Source of the DNA: Sphingobium wenxiniae
GTDB taxonomy: Bacteria > Pseudomonadota > Alphaproteobacteria > Sphingomonadales > Sphingomonadaceae
Reading direction: 5' to 3'
Length of the DNA: 64,000 nucleotides
Assembly (NCBI RefSeq): GCF_007830065.1
Contig: NZ_VLKK01000008.1
Span: 1-64,000, forward strand
The notes beneath the pieces are model-generated. The model ran no database searches. It saw nothing but the letters and a program-made list of their open reading frames with translations, and had not been told where the DNA came from. The position numbers and the translations under genes were made by a program. Each line of letters opens with the position of its first letter. Within the stretch, counting starts at the first letter, position 1. Positions 34,669-43,484 of this stretch are shown here, piece by piece.

Positions 34669-34783
34669 CGGCTTTCGCCCTGATAAAGTGCAGTTTTGAA
34701 ACACTTTCCTATCCTTATGCCGCCTTGCAAAAAATGCACTTTTCCGGCACATTCGCCGATGGGGTATTAATCGGGGAAGTCAT

Positions 34784-35080
34784 ATGGCAGGCAGTGGAAC
34801 CTTGACGCGAGCCGATCTTGCAGAAAGCGTCAATCGTCACATTGGCCTTTCGCGCGCCGAAGCGGCGGCGCTGGTGGAATCCATCCTCGATCATATGGCC
34901 GACGCGCTGGAGCGGGGGGAGAATGTGAAAATCTCCAGCTTCGGCACTTTTGTTCTGCGCGACAAGAATCAGCGCATGGGCCGCAACCCGAAAACCGGCG
35001 TGGAAGTGCCGATCGAACCGCGCCGGGTGCTGACCTTCCGCGCCAGTCAGGCCATGCGGGACCACGTGGCGGGCGCCTGA
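34784..35080 (+). CDS. ihfA: Integration host factor alpha subunit
   Basis: 98 residues. [30 protein letters not shown], the beta-arm motif [20 protein letters not shown] and the C-terminal helix are diagnostic. IHF heterodimers bend DNA sharply and are needed at many sigma-54 promoters, so the product probably contributes to expression of the sulfur island. Start preceded by GGGGAAGTCAT. The 115-base gap upstream of it is AT-rich and likely holds its own promoter. Confidence 0.95.
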   Translation: MAGSGTLTRADLAESVNRHIGLSRAEAAALVESILDHMADALERGENVKISSFGTFVLRDKNQRMGRNPKTGVEVPIEPRRVLTFRASQAMRDHVAGA

Positions 35081-35162
35081 AACGCCGTTCCCGTCTTTTT
35101 TGGCGCATATCGTGGCTTTGTCCCGGTTGCCTTGACTCGCCTATGGGTGCAACATTGTCGTC

Positions 35163-35504
35163 ATGGAAAAGGCAGAGGGCGCGTTTTTGACCATCAGTGA
35201 GCTGGCTGGCGAGCTTGGTCTTCCCCAACATATCCTGCGCTATTGGGAAACCCGCTTCCCGCAGCTTCGTCCGCTGCAACGAGCAGGCAACCGGCGTTAT
35301 TACCGCCCGGCCGATGTCGATCTGGTGCGCCGGATCAACCAGTTGCTCAACGTCGAAGGCTTCACCGTGCGTGGTGCGCAAAAAGCGCTGGCCGATGGCG
35401 ATGGCCAGCCTCCGCCAAAGCCGCAGCCGAACCAGCCCGGAACCGATCTGCTCAGGCGGCTGGAGTCGATCCGCATCACATTGGCGCGCGCGCTGGGCGA
35501 ATAA
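35163..35504 (+). CDS. MerR-family transcriptional regulator
   Basis: 113 residues. Winged-helix DNA-binding domain in residues 10-75 (ISELAGELGLPQHILRYWET, then R-R-Y-Y-R-P-A-D-V-D-L-V-R-R-I-N-Q-L-L). The remaining tail is short and Pro/Gln-rich, with no Cys or effector domain. The same gene follows ihfA in many alphaproteobacteria; its targets are not known. No tRNA gene follows it in this window, although one does in some relatives. Confidence 0.87.
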   Translation: MEKAEGAFLTISELAGELGLPQHILRYWETRFPQLRPLQRAGNRRYYRPADVDLVRRINQLLNVEGFTVRGAQKALADGDGQPPPKPQPNQPGTDLLRRLESIRITLARALGE

Positions 35505-35585
35505 CGGCCTGCTGATTTACTTCCTCACGTTCCTGCGCAGGCAGGTGCAGTTTTCGTTTAATCGGGACAAACAATAGGCGATTAC

Positions 35586-35834
35586 GCCGTTTACAAACCC
35601 GCGTGATGCAATGGTTGTTTTCGGCCAGAAGCGGACGCTCGTTCTTCCCTTCTCCCCTGGGGGAGAAGGATACGCAGCCTTGCCGAACGAAGAGAGGCTA
35701 GGCGTAGTTGGATGAGGGGGAGAGGTTACAGAGCGGCGATCCTATGGATCGCATACCCCTCACCCAGCTACGACTAAGCAGCAAGCTGCCAAGTCTTCGC
35801 AACCCTCTCCCCCAAGGGGCGAGGGATAAACTTA
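35586..35834 (+). repeat. Dispersed repeat, copy A (about 250 bp)
   Basis: This stretch matches the reverse complement of 62861-63110 over nearly its whole length, at about 80% identity by eye. Shared landmarks are GTTTACAAA near one end, AAGCGGACG, GCCGAACGAAGAGAGGCTAG, AGTTGGATGAG, CTCACCCAGCTAC, and GCAAGCTGCCAAGTCTTCGC, ending GAGGGATAA. Several internal short palindromes (such as ATCCTATGGAT) could fold. No open frame is shared by both copies. Confidence 0.85.
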
Positions 35835-35885
35835 TGGCCGAAATCCACCCATCACCGCCATTCGTCCTGACCCCCCGGTCACGCC

Positions 35886-36407
35886 CTAAAGCGAACGGGC
35901 ATAGATTAGATCGCGGAACGGCACGTCCCCGACCATGAAGACGGTTTCGCCGATTTCCGCAAAGCCATGCCGCGCATAGAAACGACGAGCCTTCTCGTTG
36001 GCGGGGTAGACGGCCAGCAGCAGGCGCTGCGCCTTTTGCGCCCGCGCTTGCTCCATCACCCGTTCCATCAGCGCGTCGCCATTGCCCTTCCCCTGCCAGT
36101 CGCCCAACAGGTAGAAGCGTTTCAGCTCCACATCCTGTCCCTCGACCACCGGGACAGGCAGGTCCGGCGGCGTCAGCATCGCATAGCCGACCGGTGCGCC
36201 CAGGGGCGTCTCCCCGATCAGCACGGTCCGGTCAGGATCGGCCAGCGCCGCGCGATAATAGGCTTCCCCATGGGCGTTTCGGATATGGTCGATCAGCGGT
36301 CCGCCCGGATGGTCATGGGCAAAGCTGGCGAGGAACGTCGCGCCGCCCAGCACCGACAGGGCAGGGGCATCGCGCATCTCCGCGCGCCGCCACAGGATCG
36401 GCGTCAC
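35886..36407 (-). CDS. GNAT-family N-acetyltransferase
   Basis: 173 residues. Acetyl-CoA pyrophosphate loop as D-W-Q-G-K-G-N-G-D-A-L-M near 104-115, followed by V-Y-P-A-N-E-K-A-R-R-F-Y-A-R-H-G-F at 134-150, the typical GNAT end of domain. N-terminal RRAEMRDAPALSVLGGATF. Acceptor substrate not identifiable. The gene ends next to repeat copy A; the SixA gene lies 10 bases upstream in the same direction. Confidence 0.85.
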   Translation of the reverse strand: MTPILWRRAEMRDAPALSVLGGATFLASFAHDHPGGPLIDHIRNAHGEAYYRAALADPDRTVLIGETPLGAPVGYAMLTPPDLPVPVVEGQDVELKRFYLLGDWQGKGNGDALMERVMEQARAQKAQRLLLAVYPANEKARRFYARHGFAEIGETVFMVGDVPFRDLIYARSL

Positions 36408-36417
36408 CGGACGCGGC

Positions 36418-36960
36418 TCAGTGCGTGCCCGGCCCCAGCGCGGGGTCCAGGTCGCGGGGGCGCGTGAAGCTGATCAGTGTTCCGATATTCTCCCGCGCGT
36501 CGGCCCAGCGGCCGATGGGCAGGTCGATGACGGCAATGCTGGCGGTGGGGAATTTCACCTCCAGATCCTCACGCAGGGGATTGTCGCCGGCTTCGGGCAC
36601 CAGTTCCAGGATCAACTCCTCGAAGCCCGGATTATGACCCGACATCAGCGCATGATCGGCCTCGTCGGGCAGATCGCGCACCACGTCCAGCAGCGTCGCG
36701 GCGGACGCCAGATAGATGCGCCGGTCCCAATGCGCGTCCGGCCCTTCGCCATAGCCGGAAAGGAATGCATCCAGCGTCTGCACCACCCGGACGGCGGGGG
36801 AGGCGACCAGCCAGTCGAAACGCATCTTTTCCGCCTGCGCGAACCGGCCCATCAGCAGGGCTGCCTTTTCCCCCCGGCGGTTGAGCGGCCGGTCGAAGTC
36901 GCGCGCGACCGGATCGTCCCAGTCGGACTTGGCGTGGCGCAGCAGGGTCAGGCGCTTCAT
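36418..36960 (-). CDS. Histidine phosphatase, SixA type
   Basis: 180 residues. LLRHAKSDW (His9) is the RHG signature with the Arg-His pair; R-D-F-D-R-P-L-N-R-R-G follows as in SixA, and a second His appears in ALMSGHNPGFEEL. SixA removes phosphate from phosphohistidine in phosphotransfer proteins. It overlaps the upstream helicase gene by 4 bases. Confidence 0.88.
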   Translation of the reverse strand: MKRLTLLRHAKSDWDDPVARDFDRPLNRRGEKAALLMGRFAQAEKMRFDWLVASPAVRVVQTLDAFLSGYGEGPDAHWDRRIYLASAATLLDVVRDLPDEADHALMSGHNPGFEELILELVPEAGDNPLREDLEVKFPTASIAVIDLPIGRWADARENIGTLISFTRPRDLDPALGPGTH

Positions 36961-39713
36961 TCTCTCTCCGGGGCGGGCGGATCATGGATGATTCCCTGAT
37001 CCCCTAGCGTCATGACTTCGCCAAGGCCATCGCTATATTGCGCGTTGGCGCTGACCGCGATGATCGCTTCGTCCAGCGTCAGACGGCGGATCGGCGTGCC
37101 GGGCGGAAAGGCGGACAGCAACCGGCTCGGCATCGCGGCGGACAGGATGACGAAGCTGCCCTTGTCCCTCGCCCGGCGAATCAGCCGCCCGAACGCCTGC
37201 GCCAGCCGCGCCCGGATCAGCCGGTCGTCATAGGCGCCACCGCCCTCCGCCAGCTTGCGCGCGGCGTGCAGCACGGTGGGCTTGGACCAGGGCACCCCCT
37301 CCATCACCACCAGCCGCAGCGAATGGCCCGGCACGTCCACCCCGTCCCGCAAGGCGTCGGTCCCCAGCAACGAAGCGCGCGGATCGTCGCGGAAGATATC
37401 GACCAGCGTGCCGGTATCCATGGGATCGACATGCTGCGCGTAGAGCGGCAGTCCCGCCCGCGCCAGCCGGTCGGCGATCCGCGCATGGACCGTCCGCAAC
37501 CGCCGGATCGCGGTGAACAGCCCCAGCGTCCCGCCGCCCGCCGCCTCGATCAGCCGCGCATAGGCCCCTGACAGCGCGGCTATGTCGCCCCGTTTGATAT
37601 CGGTGACGATCAGCACTTCGGACCGCGCCGCATAGTCGAAGGGGCTGGACGCCTCGAACCGTTCCGCCCCGCGCGGCAGGTGGGCCGCGCCGCAGCGCCG
37701 CTCCGCATTGTCCCAGTCGCCGCCGCCCTTGAGCGTCGCGGAGGTGACGACAACCCCCTGCGCGGGCTTCAGCACCGTCTGGACAAGCGGTCTCGTGGGA
37801 TCGAGCCAGTGGCGATGGATGCCGATGTCGAACTCACGTCCCTCGATCCGGTCGACCGCCAGCCAGTCCACGAAATCCGCGTCCGCCGGCCCCCCGATCC
37901 GCGCCAGCAGCGCCAGCCAGGCAGAAACCAGATCGCATCGCCAGCCCAGCGAGGCGATGGCCCCCTCGACCCGCGCCCGCGCCGCGCCATCCAGCCAGTC
38001 GGGCGCATCCTCGATCACCGCTTCCAGCCGCTTGGCGAGCCGGGTGAGGGGCCGCAGCAGCGCGTCCAGCGCCAGCGTGGCGTCCTGCGCGGCCTCCACC
38101 AGCGGGCCGTCCGGCTCGGCCAGTTCCGTTTCCAGTCCATAGCCCGCATCGGCCTCACCGGCATAGGCGGCGCGCGTATAGACCGTCCCCCGCACCGCTG
38201 AGAGCAGCGTCTCGACCGGCCCGAAAGGCTCGCCCGCGACGATCCGTTTCAGCCAGTCGTCGGCCGGCAATGCCCGCGCCGCGTCCGCCGCCATGCGGAT
38301 CGCCTCGCCGCCCGCCTCGTCATAGCTGGCTAGGTCCGACAGCCGCGCCGCCAGTCCCCGCCGCCGTCCGCGCGATCCGCTTTCCGGTCCCATGATCCAG
38401 CGGCGCAGTTCGATGGTCTCCTGCCCCGACAACGCGACCGAGAAAGTCGAATCCGCCGCATCGAACAGGTGGTGGCCTTCGTCGAAGACGATGCGTTGCG
38501 GCTGTTGCCCGGTTTCCCGCCCGCGCGCGGCGTTGATCATCACCAGCGCGTGATTGGCGATGACGATATCCGCCTCCGCCGAAGCCTTTACTGACCGCTC
38601 GATGAAGCATTTGCGATAGTGCGGACAGCCCGCATAGATGCACTCGCCTCGCCGGTCGGTCAGCGCCGTGGAGCCATTGCGCCGGAACAGCGTCGGCAGC
38701 CATCCGGGCAGGTCGCCGCCGATCATGTCGCCGTCCTTGGTGAAGGCCGCCCAGCGCGCCACCAGTTGCGCCAATATCGCCGCCCGCCCCGAAAAGCCGC
38801 CCTGCAAGGCATCTTCGAGGTTCAGCAGGCAGAGATAATTTTCCCGCCCCTTGCGCACCACCACCCGCTTCGCCGCGGTGGCGGGATCGGGGAAGAGGCG
38901 GGGGCTTTCGCGGTCCAGTTGCCGTTGCAGCGCCTTGGTATAGGTCGACACCCACACCGTCCCCTGCGCCTGGCTGGCCCAGAGCGAGGCGGGCGCGAGA
39001 TAGCCCAGCGTCTTGCCGATGCCCGTCCCCGCTTCGGCCAGCAGCATGTTGGGCTGGTCGCGATGGGCGCGCGGCCGGAAGGCGCTCATCGCGGCGGCGG
39101 CATAGGCGCGCTGGCCGGGGCGCGGCTCGGCATTCGTGCCGGTAAGACCGTCCAGCCGCTCCAGCACCTGCCCTTCCTCCAGCGCGATTACGCGGGCGGG
39201 CGGGCGGGGCGGCGTTTCCTCCCATTCGGGCAGCTTGGAAAAGAGCCAGCGCTCCGCTTCCCCGGGCCGCGCGATCCGGGGCGCGACCAGCGCCGCCCAG
39301 GGCCAGCGCAGCCGATGCAGCGCCTGCGCCGCCGTCCATGCGCCTTCCCGTTCTTCCCACATGGGGGATTCGATCCGGTCGAGCAGCCGCGCCGCCGCCA
39401 TCTGCAACAGAGCGGGGATATCCGCCTCGCTGGCGATCGGCGGCAGGTCCAGCGCCTCGGTCAGACCCTTGGGCGTGGGCACCAGAAAACGCGCCGGATG
39501 GACGAACGCCCACAACTCCAGCAGATCGAGGCCGTTCACATCGGGATAGCCCAGCCTCTGTCCCGTCAGCGGCGCGTTCAGGATCAGCGTCGGCGTCTCC
39601 GCCGTGCGGCTGATCGCCTGCCCCTTGGCGATGCCCTGGGTGCGGTCCCCATCGCGCAGCCAGATGCCGCCATGGCTGGCATGGAGCGCGGGCAGGGCGG
39701 ACGGATCGATCAC
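36957..39713 (-). CDS. ATP-dependent DNA helicase, DinG/XPD superfamily
   Basis: 918 residues. An N-terminal region of about 190 residues has weak similarity to nuclease-like domains. Walker A AEAGTGIGKT lies at 227-235, DEAH box FDEGHHLFDA near 410, and the iron-sulfur cluster cysteines appear in CIYAGCPHYRKC plus an earlier Cys in NYLCLLN. C-terminal motifs V/VI include LLGTDALRDGVDVPG and AQAFGRLIRRARDKG. Helicases of this family unwind 5'-to-3' and resolve unusual DNA structures. Operon with SixA and GNAT genes. Confidence 0.9.
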   Translation of the reverse strand: MIDPSALPALHASHGGIWLRDGDRTQGIAKGQAISRTAETPTLILNAPLTGQRLGYPDVNGLDLLELWAFVHPARFLVPTPKGLTEALDLPPIASEADIPALLQMAAARLLDRIESPMWEEREGAWTAAQALHRLRWPWAALVAPRIARPGEAERWLFSKLPEWEETPPRPPARVIALEEGQVLERLDGLTGTNAEPRPGQRAYAAAAMSAFRPRAHRDQPNMLLAEAGTGIGKTLGYLAPASLWASQAQGTVWVSTYTKALQRQLDRESPRLFPDPATAAKRVVVRKGRENYLCLLNLEDALQGGFSGRAAILAQLVARWAAFTKDGDMIGGDLPGWLPTLFRRNGSTALTDRRGECIYAGCPHYRKCFIERSVKASAEADIVIANHALVMINAARGRETGQQPQRIVFDEGHHLFDAADSTFSVALSGQETIELRRWIMGPESGSRGRRRGLAARLSDLASYDEAGGEAIRMAADAARALPADDWLKRIVAGEPFGPVETLLSAVRGTVYTRAAYAGEADAGYGLETELAEPDGPLVEAAQDATLALDALLRPLTRLAKRLEAVIEDAPDWLDGAARARVEGAIASLGWRCDLVSAWLALLARIGGPADADFVDWLAVDRIEGREFDIGIHRHWLDPTRPLVQTVLKPAQGVVVTSATLKGGGDWDNAERRCGAAHLPRGAERFEASSPFDYAARSEVLIVTDIKRGDIAALSGAYARLIEAAGGGTLGLFTAIRRLRTVHARIADRLARAGLPLYAQHVDPMDTGTLVDIFRDDPRASLLGTDALRDGVDVPGHSLRLVVMEGVPWSKPTVLHAARKLAEGGGAYDDRLIRARLAQAFGRLIRRARDKGSFVILSAAMPSRLLSAFPPGTPIRRLTLDEAIIAVSANAQYSDGLGEVMTLGDQGIIHDPPAPERE

Positions 39714-39763
39714 TCGTCCGGCTTAGGCGAGCCGGAACAAAAGGGAAACCCGAAAAGCGGCTT

Positions 39764-40150
39764 TTAACGCACGCGCCGTCCGAACCCGCCCTGCATCAAC
39801 GGCGCATAGGAGGTGGCGGGGGGCCGATTACCGGCGGCGGGCTGATAGGCCGCGATGGGCGCACGCCGCGCGGCGCGGGCCATCTCCAGCTTTTCCAGCA
39901 GCGGCCCTTCGGTCAGTTCATAGGGGAAGCGGATGCCCATCCGGTCCTCTTCCGACCAGCGGACCGTGCCGAACACGACATGGCCGTCAAGGTCGATCTG
40001 ACATTGGGTCTTGGCGGGCAGGGAGCAGCCCACGACCTGCGCGCCGCCTTCGCTCAGATCGACGATCGTCCCCTCCAGACTGTCGAGCACAGTAGTGATG
40101 ACAATCGGGATGTCGACCGCGATGCGGATACGGGCGCGCTGAATCTGCAT
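39764..40150 (-). CDS. PilZ-domain protein
   Basis: 128 residues. RARIRIAVDIPIV near the N terminus supplies a partial R-x-x-x-R, then DLSEGGAQVVG is the D/N-x-S-x-x-G motif of c-di-GMP-binding PilZ domains, followed by VRWSEEDRMGIRFPYEL. The start region lacks a tight RxxxR, so c-di-GMP binding is possible but not certain. Divergent from the lysyl-tRNA synthetase gene. Confidence 0.8.
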   Translation of the reverse strand: MQIQRARIRIAVDIPIVITTVLDSLEGTIVDLSEGGAQVVGCSLPAKTQCQIDLDGHVVFGTVRWSEEDRMGIRFPYELTEGPLLEKLEMARAARRAPIAAYQPAAGNRPPATSYAPLMQGGFGRRVR

Positions 40151-40277
40151 GGCTCCTCCTCAATCCTGCTATGGACTTATTGGGTAAATGAAATCTGAAA
40201 AGGGCCGGCATCTTGATATGGATTTAGCCGCGAAAGGGCGTTTTCTTTCGGTCCTTTCACCGCTAGTGGCTGGCAGC

Positions 40278-41858
40278 ATGACCGTTTCCGATATTCTCCG
40301 CACCGCCGCGGCGGCGTCCAAGGCCTGGCCTTATGAGGAAGCCCGCAAGCTGTTGAAGCGCTATCAGCAGGGCGTGCCCGAAAAGGGGCATATCCTGTTC
40401 GAAACCGGCTATGGTCCGTCGGGCCTGCCGCATATCGGCACCTTCAACGAAGTGCTGCGGACGACCATGGTTCGCAACGCCTATCATGCGCTGTCGGACA
40501 TCCCCACGCGCCTGATCGCGTTCAGCGACGACATGGACGGCCTGCGCAAGGTGCCGGACAATGTGCCCAACCAGGCGATGCTGACGGAATATCTGGGCAA
40601 GCCGCTGACGCAGGTGCCCGACCCGTTCGAGAAGTTCGAGAGCTTCGCGCATCACAACAATGCGATGCTGCGGGCGTTCCTCGACCGCTTCGGCTTCGAT
40701 TATGAGTTCGTCTCCGCGACCGAACGCTATCAGTCAGGCGCGTTCGACGAGACGTTGAAGCTGGTGCTGCGCCGCTATCAGGCGATCATGGACATCATGC
40801 TGCCGACGCTTCGCAAGGAACGGCAGGCGACCTATTCGCCCGTCCTCCCGATCAGCCCGAAAAGCGGCATCGTCCTTCAGGTGCCGGTCGAGGTGATGGA
40901 CGCCGACGCGGGCCTCATCCGGTTCGAGGATGAAGGCGAAATCGTCGAACAGTCGATCCTGTCGGGCGGCGCAAAGCTGCAATGGAAGGTCGACTGGGCG
41001 ATGCGCTGGGTCGCGCTGGGCGTCGATTATGAGATGGCGGGCAAGGATCTGATCGATTCGGTCACGCAGTCGTCCAGAATATGCCGCGCGCTGGGCGGCC
41101 GCCCGCCCGAAGGCTTCAACTATGAGATGTTCCTGGACGAAAAGGGCGAGAAGATCTCCAAGTCCAAGGGCAACGGCCTCAGCCTCGAACAATGGCTGAC
41201 CTATGGGCCGGAGGAAAGCCTGGCCTTCTACGCCTATCGCGAACCGAAGAAGGCGAAGCAGCTTCACATGGGCGTCATCCCCCGCGCGGTGGATGAATAT
41301 TGGCAGTTCCGGGGCAATTACCCCAATCAGCCGGTCGAGCAGCAACTGGGCAATCCGGTCCACCACATCCATGACGGCAAGCTTCCGCAAGGATCGCTGC
41401 CGGTGACGTTCGGCCTGCTGCTGAACCTTGTCGGCGTGATGGGCGACGCGACGCGCGAACAGGTCTGGGCCTATCTTAGAAACTATGTCGCGGACGCCAG
41501 CCCGGAAGCCTATCCCGATCTCGACCGGCTGATCGGCCATGCGCTCGCCTATCATCGCGATTTCGTCGCCCCGACGCTCAGGAAGCGCGCGCCGCAAGCC
41601 AATGAAGCGGCAGCGCTGCGCAAGCTGGACGAGGATTTGGCCGCGCTTCCCGCCGACGCTTCGGCGGAGGATATCCAGAATATCGTCTATGCCATCGGCA
41701 AGGATGAAGCATTCGGATTCGCGGAACTGCGCGACTGGTTCAAGGCGCTCTATCAGACACTGCTGGGCGCCGATCAGGGTCCGCGCATGGGCAGCTTCAT
41801 CGCACTCTATGGCATCGGCAACAGCCGCAAGCTGATTGCAGAGGCGCTGGCGGCCTGA
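40278..41858 (+). CDS. lysK: Lysyl-tRNA synthetase, class I
   Basis: 526 residues from ATG 40278. The frame is open to 40188, but those 30 codons look unlike the family, whose proteins begin with a Ser-Asp-Ile/Leu-Leu segment followed by SKAWPFEEARKL-type sequence as here. HIGH motif as PHIGTFN near residue 57, KMSKS as EKISKSKG near 300. Charges tRNA-Lys with lysine. The archaeal-type class I enzyme is normal in alphaproteobacteria and replaces the class II LysS. No clear ribosome site precedes any candidate start. Confidence 0.9.
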   Translation: MTVSDILRTAAAASKAWPYEEARKLLKRYQQGVPEKGHILFETGYGPSGLPHIGTFNEVLRTTMVRNAYHALSDIPTRLIAFSDDMDGLRKVPDNVPNQAMLTEYLGKPLTQVPDPFEKFESFAHHNNAMLRAFLDRFGFDYEFVSATERYQSGAFDETLKLVLRRYQAIMDIMLPTLRKERQATYSPVLPISPKSGIVLQVPVEVMDADAGLIRFEDEGEIVEQSILSGGAKLQWKVDWAMRWVALGVDYEMAGKDLIDSVTQSSRICRALGGRPPEGFNYEMFLDEKGEKISKSKGNGLSLEQWLTYGPEESLAFYAYREPKKAKQLHMGVIPRAVDEYWQFRGNYPNQPVEQQLGNPVHHIHDGKLPQGSLPVTFGLLLNLVGVMGDATREQVWAYLRNYVADASPEAYPDLDRLIGHALAYHRDFVAPTLRKRAPQANEAAALRKLDEDLAALPADASAEDIQNIVYAIGKDEAFGFAELRDWFKALYQTLLGADQGPRMGSFIALYGIGNSRKLIAEALAA

Positions 41859-42011
41859 GCCTTCACGGGGGAACTTTCCGGCCCCTCATACGTTTCGCGC
41901 TTGGTCCACCCCCTTTCGGACTGGTGGCGTTTGCGCGCCATCGGCCGCGCGCGCCTGGAAACGGGCGGCGCGGCCAAGGCGTGCGGTAATTTGCTGTCGG
42001 GCAAATCATAA

Positions 42012-42044
42012 AACGGCTCCGGGCAAGGGAAACCCGGAGCCGTT
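42012..42044. terminator. Bidirectional terminator after lysK
   Basis: Perfect 12-base stem AACGGCTCCGGG/CCCGGAGCCGTT with a 9-base loop, between the lysyl-tRNA synthetase gene and the convergent RcnB-like gene. A-rich on one side and pyrimidine-rich on the other, suiting both directions. Confidence 0.8.
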
Positions 42045-42057
42045 CTCGCCTTGCGGC

Positions 42058-42528
42058 TTACCAGAAGAAGTCGCGATGAACCTGGACCACGCGGCCGGTG
42101 CGGATGTTCACCAGCAGCACGTCATTATAATGCCGCACCCAGCGCAGATTATTGCCCGGACGCGGCAGGCGGTAACGATAGGGATCGTTGATATAATAGC
42201 GTGAGTTGTAATAGGCCGGACGCAGTTGCGCGCCGACGTTCCAGCGCGAATAGCGGAAGGGCGCGCGCCAGTTGCCGCCGCGATAGACGTCGCGGTGCGT
42301 GCGGCGATAGTCGCGCCAATCCTCACGATATTCCTGGCGGGCGTCCCGCACATCGTGGCGCGCATCGCGCACATCGCGACGGTCGCCCTGGCGTTGGGCG
42401 TGGCGCAGGTCGCGCCGTTCCTCGCGGATTTCGCGACGGTCGTGGCGCAGCTCCGCGGCCGACTGGGCCGTGGCGATCCCCGGCACGGCAGTCGCTGCGA
42501 TCAGGCCCAGAATGACGAATTTACGCAT
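42058..42528 (-). CDS. RcnB-family secreted protein 1
   Basis: 156 residues from the ATG after GGGAGACAGAGT. Signal peptide MRKFVILGLIAATAVPGIATA-Q. The middle is a run of Arg-, Asp- and His-rich heptad-like segments (RDVRDARHDVRDARQEYRED). The C terminus N-N-L-R-W-V-R-H-Y-N-D-V-L-L-V-N ending HRDFFW is the RcnB domain. RcnB in E. coli is a periplasmic protein affecting nickel/cobalt homeostasis; the Arg-rich sphingomonad versions are uncharacterised. Confidence 0.82.
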   Translation of the reverse strand: MRKFVILGLIAATAVPGIATAQSAAELRHDRREIREERRDLRHAQRQGDRRDVRDARHDVRDARQEYREDWRDYRRTHRDVYRGGNWRAPFRYSRWNVGAQLRPAYYNSRYYINDPYRYRLPRPGNNLRWVRHYNDVLLVNIRTGRVVQVHRDFFW

Positions 42529-42705
42529 ACTCTGTCTCCCATCAACGGACGCGGAACGCGGGTGCGCCAACCGGTGGGCGGCGGCCTGTTCCTTCGTCGA
42601 GGACAGGGATATGCGCCCGACCACCTGAACCGACCGGAAATGAAGCCGTCAGAAACCAGTCATTTATGTCGCGATGTGTAACAGCGTCGGCAGACGGCAA
42701 GACTG

Positions 42706-43383
42706 TCAGGGCGCCCACTTCCGCTCGCGGAACCATTTGGTGACGACATATTTGACGCCGCGCGAGACAGGCCGCGCCGCGTGCAGGCTGTATTCATTGG
42801 GCGCGCCCTGCCGATCCAGATTGTTCCAGATCAGGATCATCCCCTCAACCGGCGGCACCATGAATTCGCAATTGGGGAAGTGCGTTTCCCCTCCTTCCTC
42901 GACGGCGGAAAGATAGATCATCGCTGTCCAGCACCGCTGCCCGCCGCTTTTCAGCATCCTGGGCCAATAGCTGGCGGCGGCCGGGAAATAATCGCAATGG
43001 ACCTTATATTCCTGTCCCTGCGTATAGCGCTGCCCCTGTAGCGTTTCCCCGGTTTCGGGCGCGATGCCGGTCAGCGCGCAGATCCGCTGCGTGATCGTTT
43101 CGACGATCGGACTCCAGGGACTGAGATTGCAGCTATGACTGGTGCGATATTCGGCATTGGCGCTGCCGGAAAAAAGCGTGGACGGTTGGGCGCCCGCATC
43201 GATCAGTTCGCGCAGGCTCGCACATTCCTCCGCGCTCAGGAAATCCTGCCGGCCGTAGATTTCCAGATGCGGCGTTTCGATCCGGTGCACCATGGGATTG
43301 CGGTCCAGCCGTGTGCGGACGGCCTCGCCAATGCGCGCCCGGGCGGCGGACGCGACGCCGCCATCATCGATAATCTCGCTCAT
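42706..43383 (-). CDS. 2-oxoglutarate/Fe(II) dioxygenase, prolyl 4-hydroxylase type
   Basis: 225 residues from ATG following AGGAGAGCGCG. Fe ligands His-x-Asp in VHCDYFP and distal His in SLHAARPVSRGVKYVVTKW, whose Lys would bind 2-oxoglutarate. R-Q-D-F-L-S-A-E-E-C is the conserved helix-capping start of the P4Hc domain. Members hydroxylate proline in proteins or small molecules. It lies between two RcnB-like genes of the same orientation, both with Arg-rich but low-Pro products, so a direct substrate link is only speculative. Confidence 0.85.
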   Translation of the reverse strand: MSEIIDDGGVASAARARIGEAVRTRLDRNPMVHRIETPHLEIYGRQDFLSAEECASLRELIDAGAQPSTLFSGSANAEYRTSHSCNLSPWSPIVETITQRICALTGIAPETGETLQGQRYTQGQEYKVHCDYFPAAASYWPRMLKSGGQRCWTAMIYLSAVEEGGETHFPNCEFMVPPVEGMILIWNNLDRQGAPNEYSLHAARPVSRGVKYVVTKWFRERKWAP

Positions 43384-43484
43384 CGCGCTCTCCTGCCACC
43401 GGGCGGGCGGGCGGTGCAAATGAAAATGGCCCGAAGCGCAAGGCTTCGGGCCAGGGCGTTCCTGAAGGCCAGTTCAGGAGCTTG

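Noticed and set aside
34680..34783. GTGCAG/TGCAC half-sites before ihfA as a PhaR-like operator
   Set aside because: The arms are short, imperfect and not spaced like the phasin repeat.
35505..35590. Possible tRNA gene after merR, as seen in some relatives
   Set aside because: No acceptor stem, T-loop GGTTCRA or anticodon arm could be found here.
35586..35834. Repeat copy A as a CRISPR array or tandem repeat
   Set aside because: There is no regular spacing of direct repeats; it is one unit that recurs once, inverted, 27 kb away.
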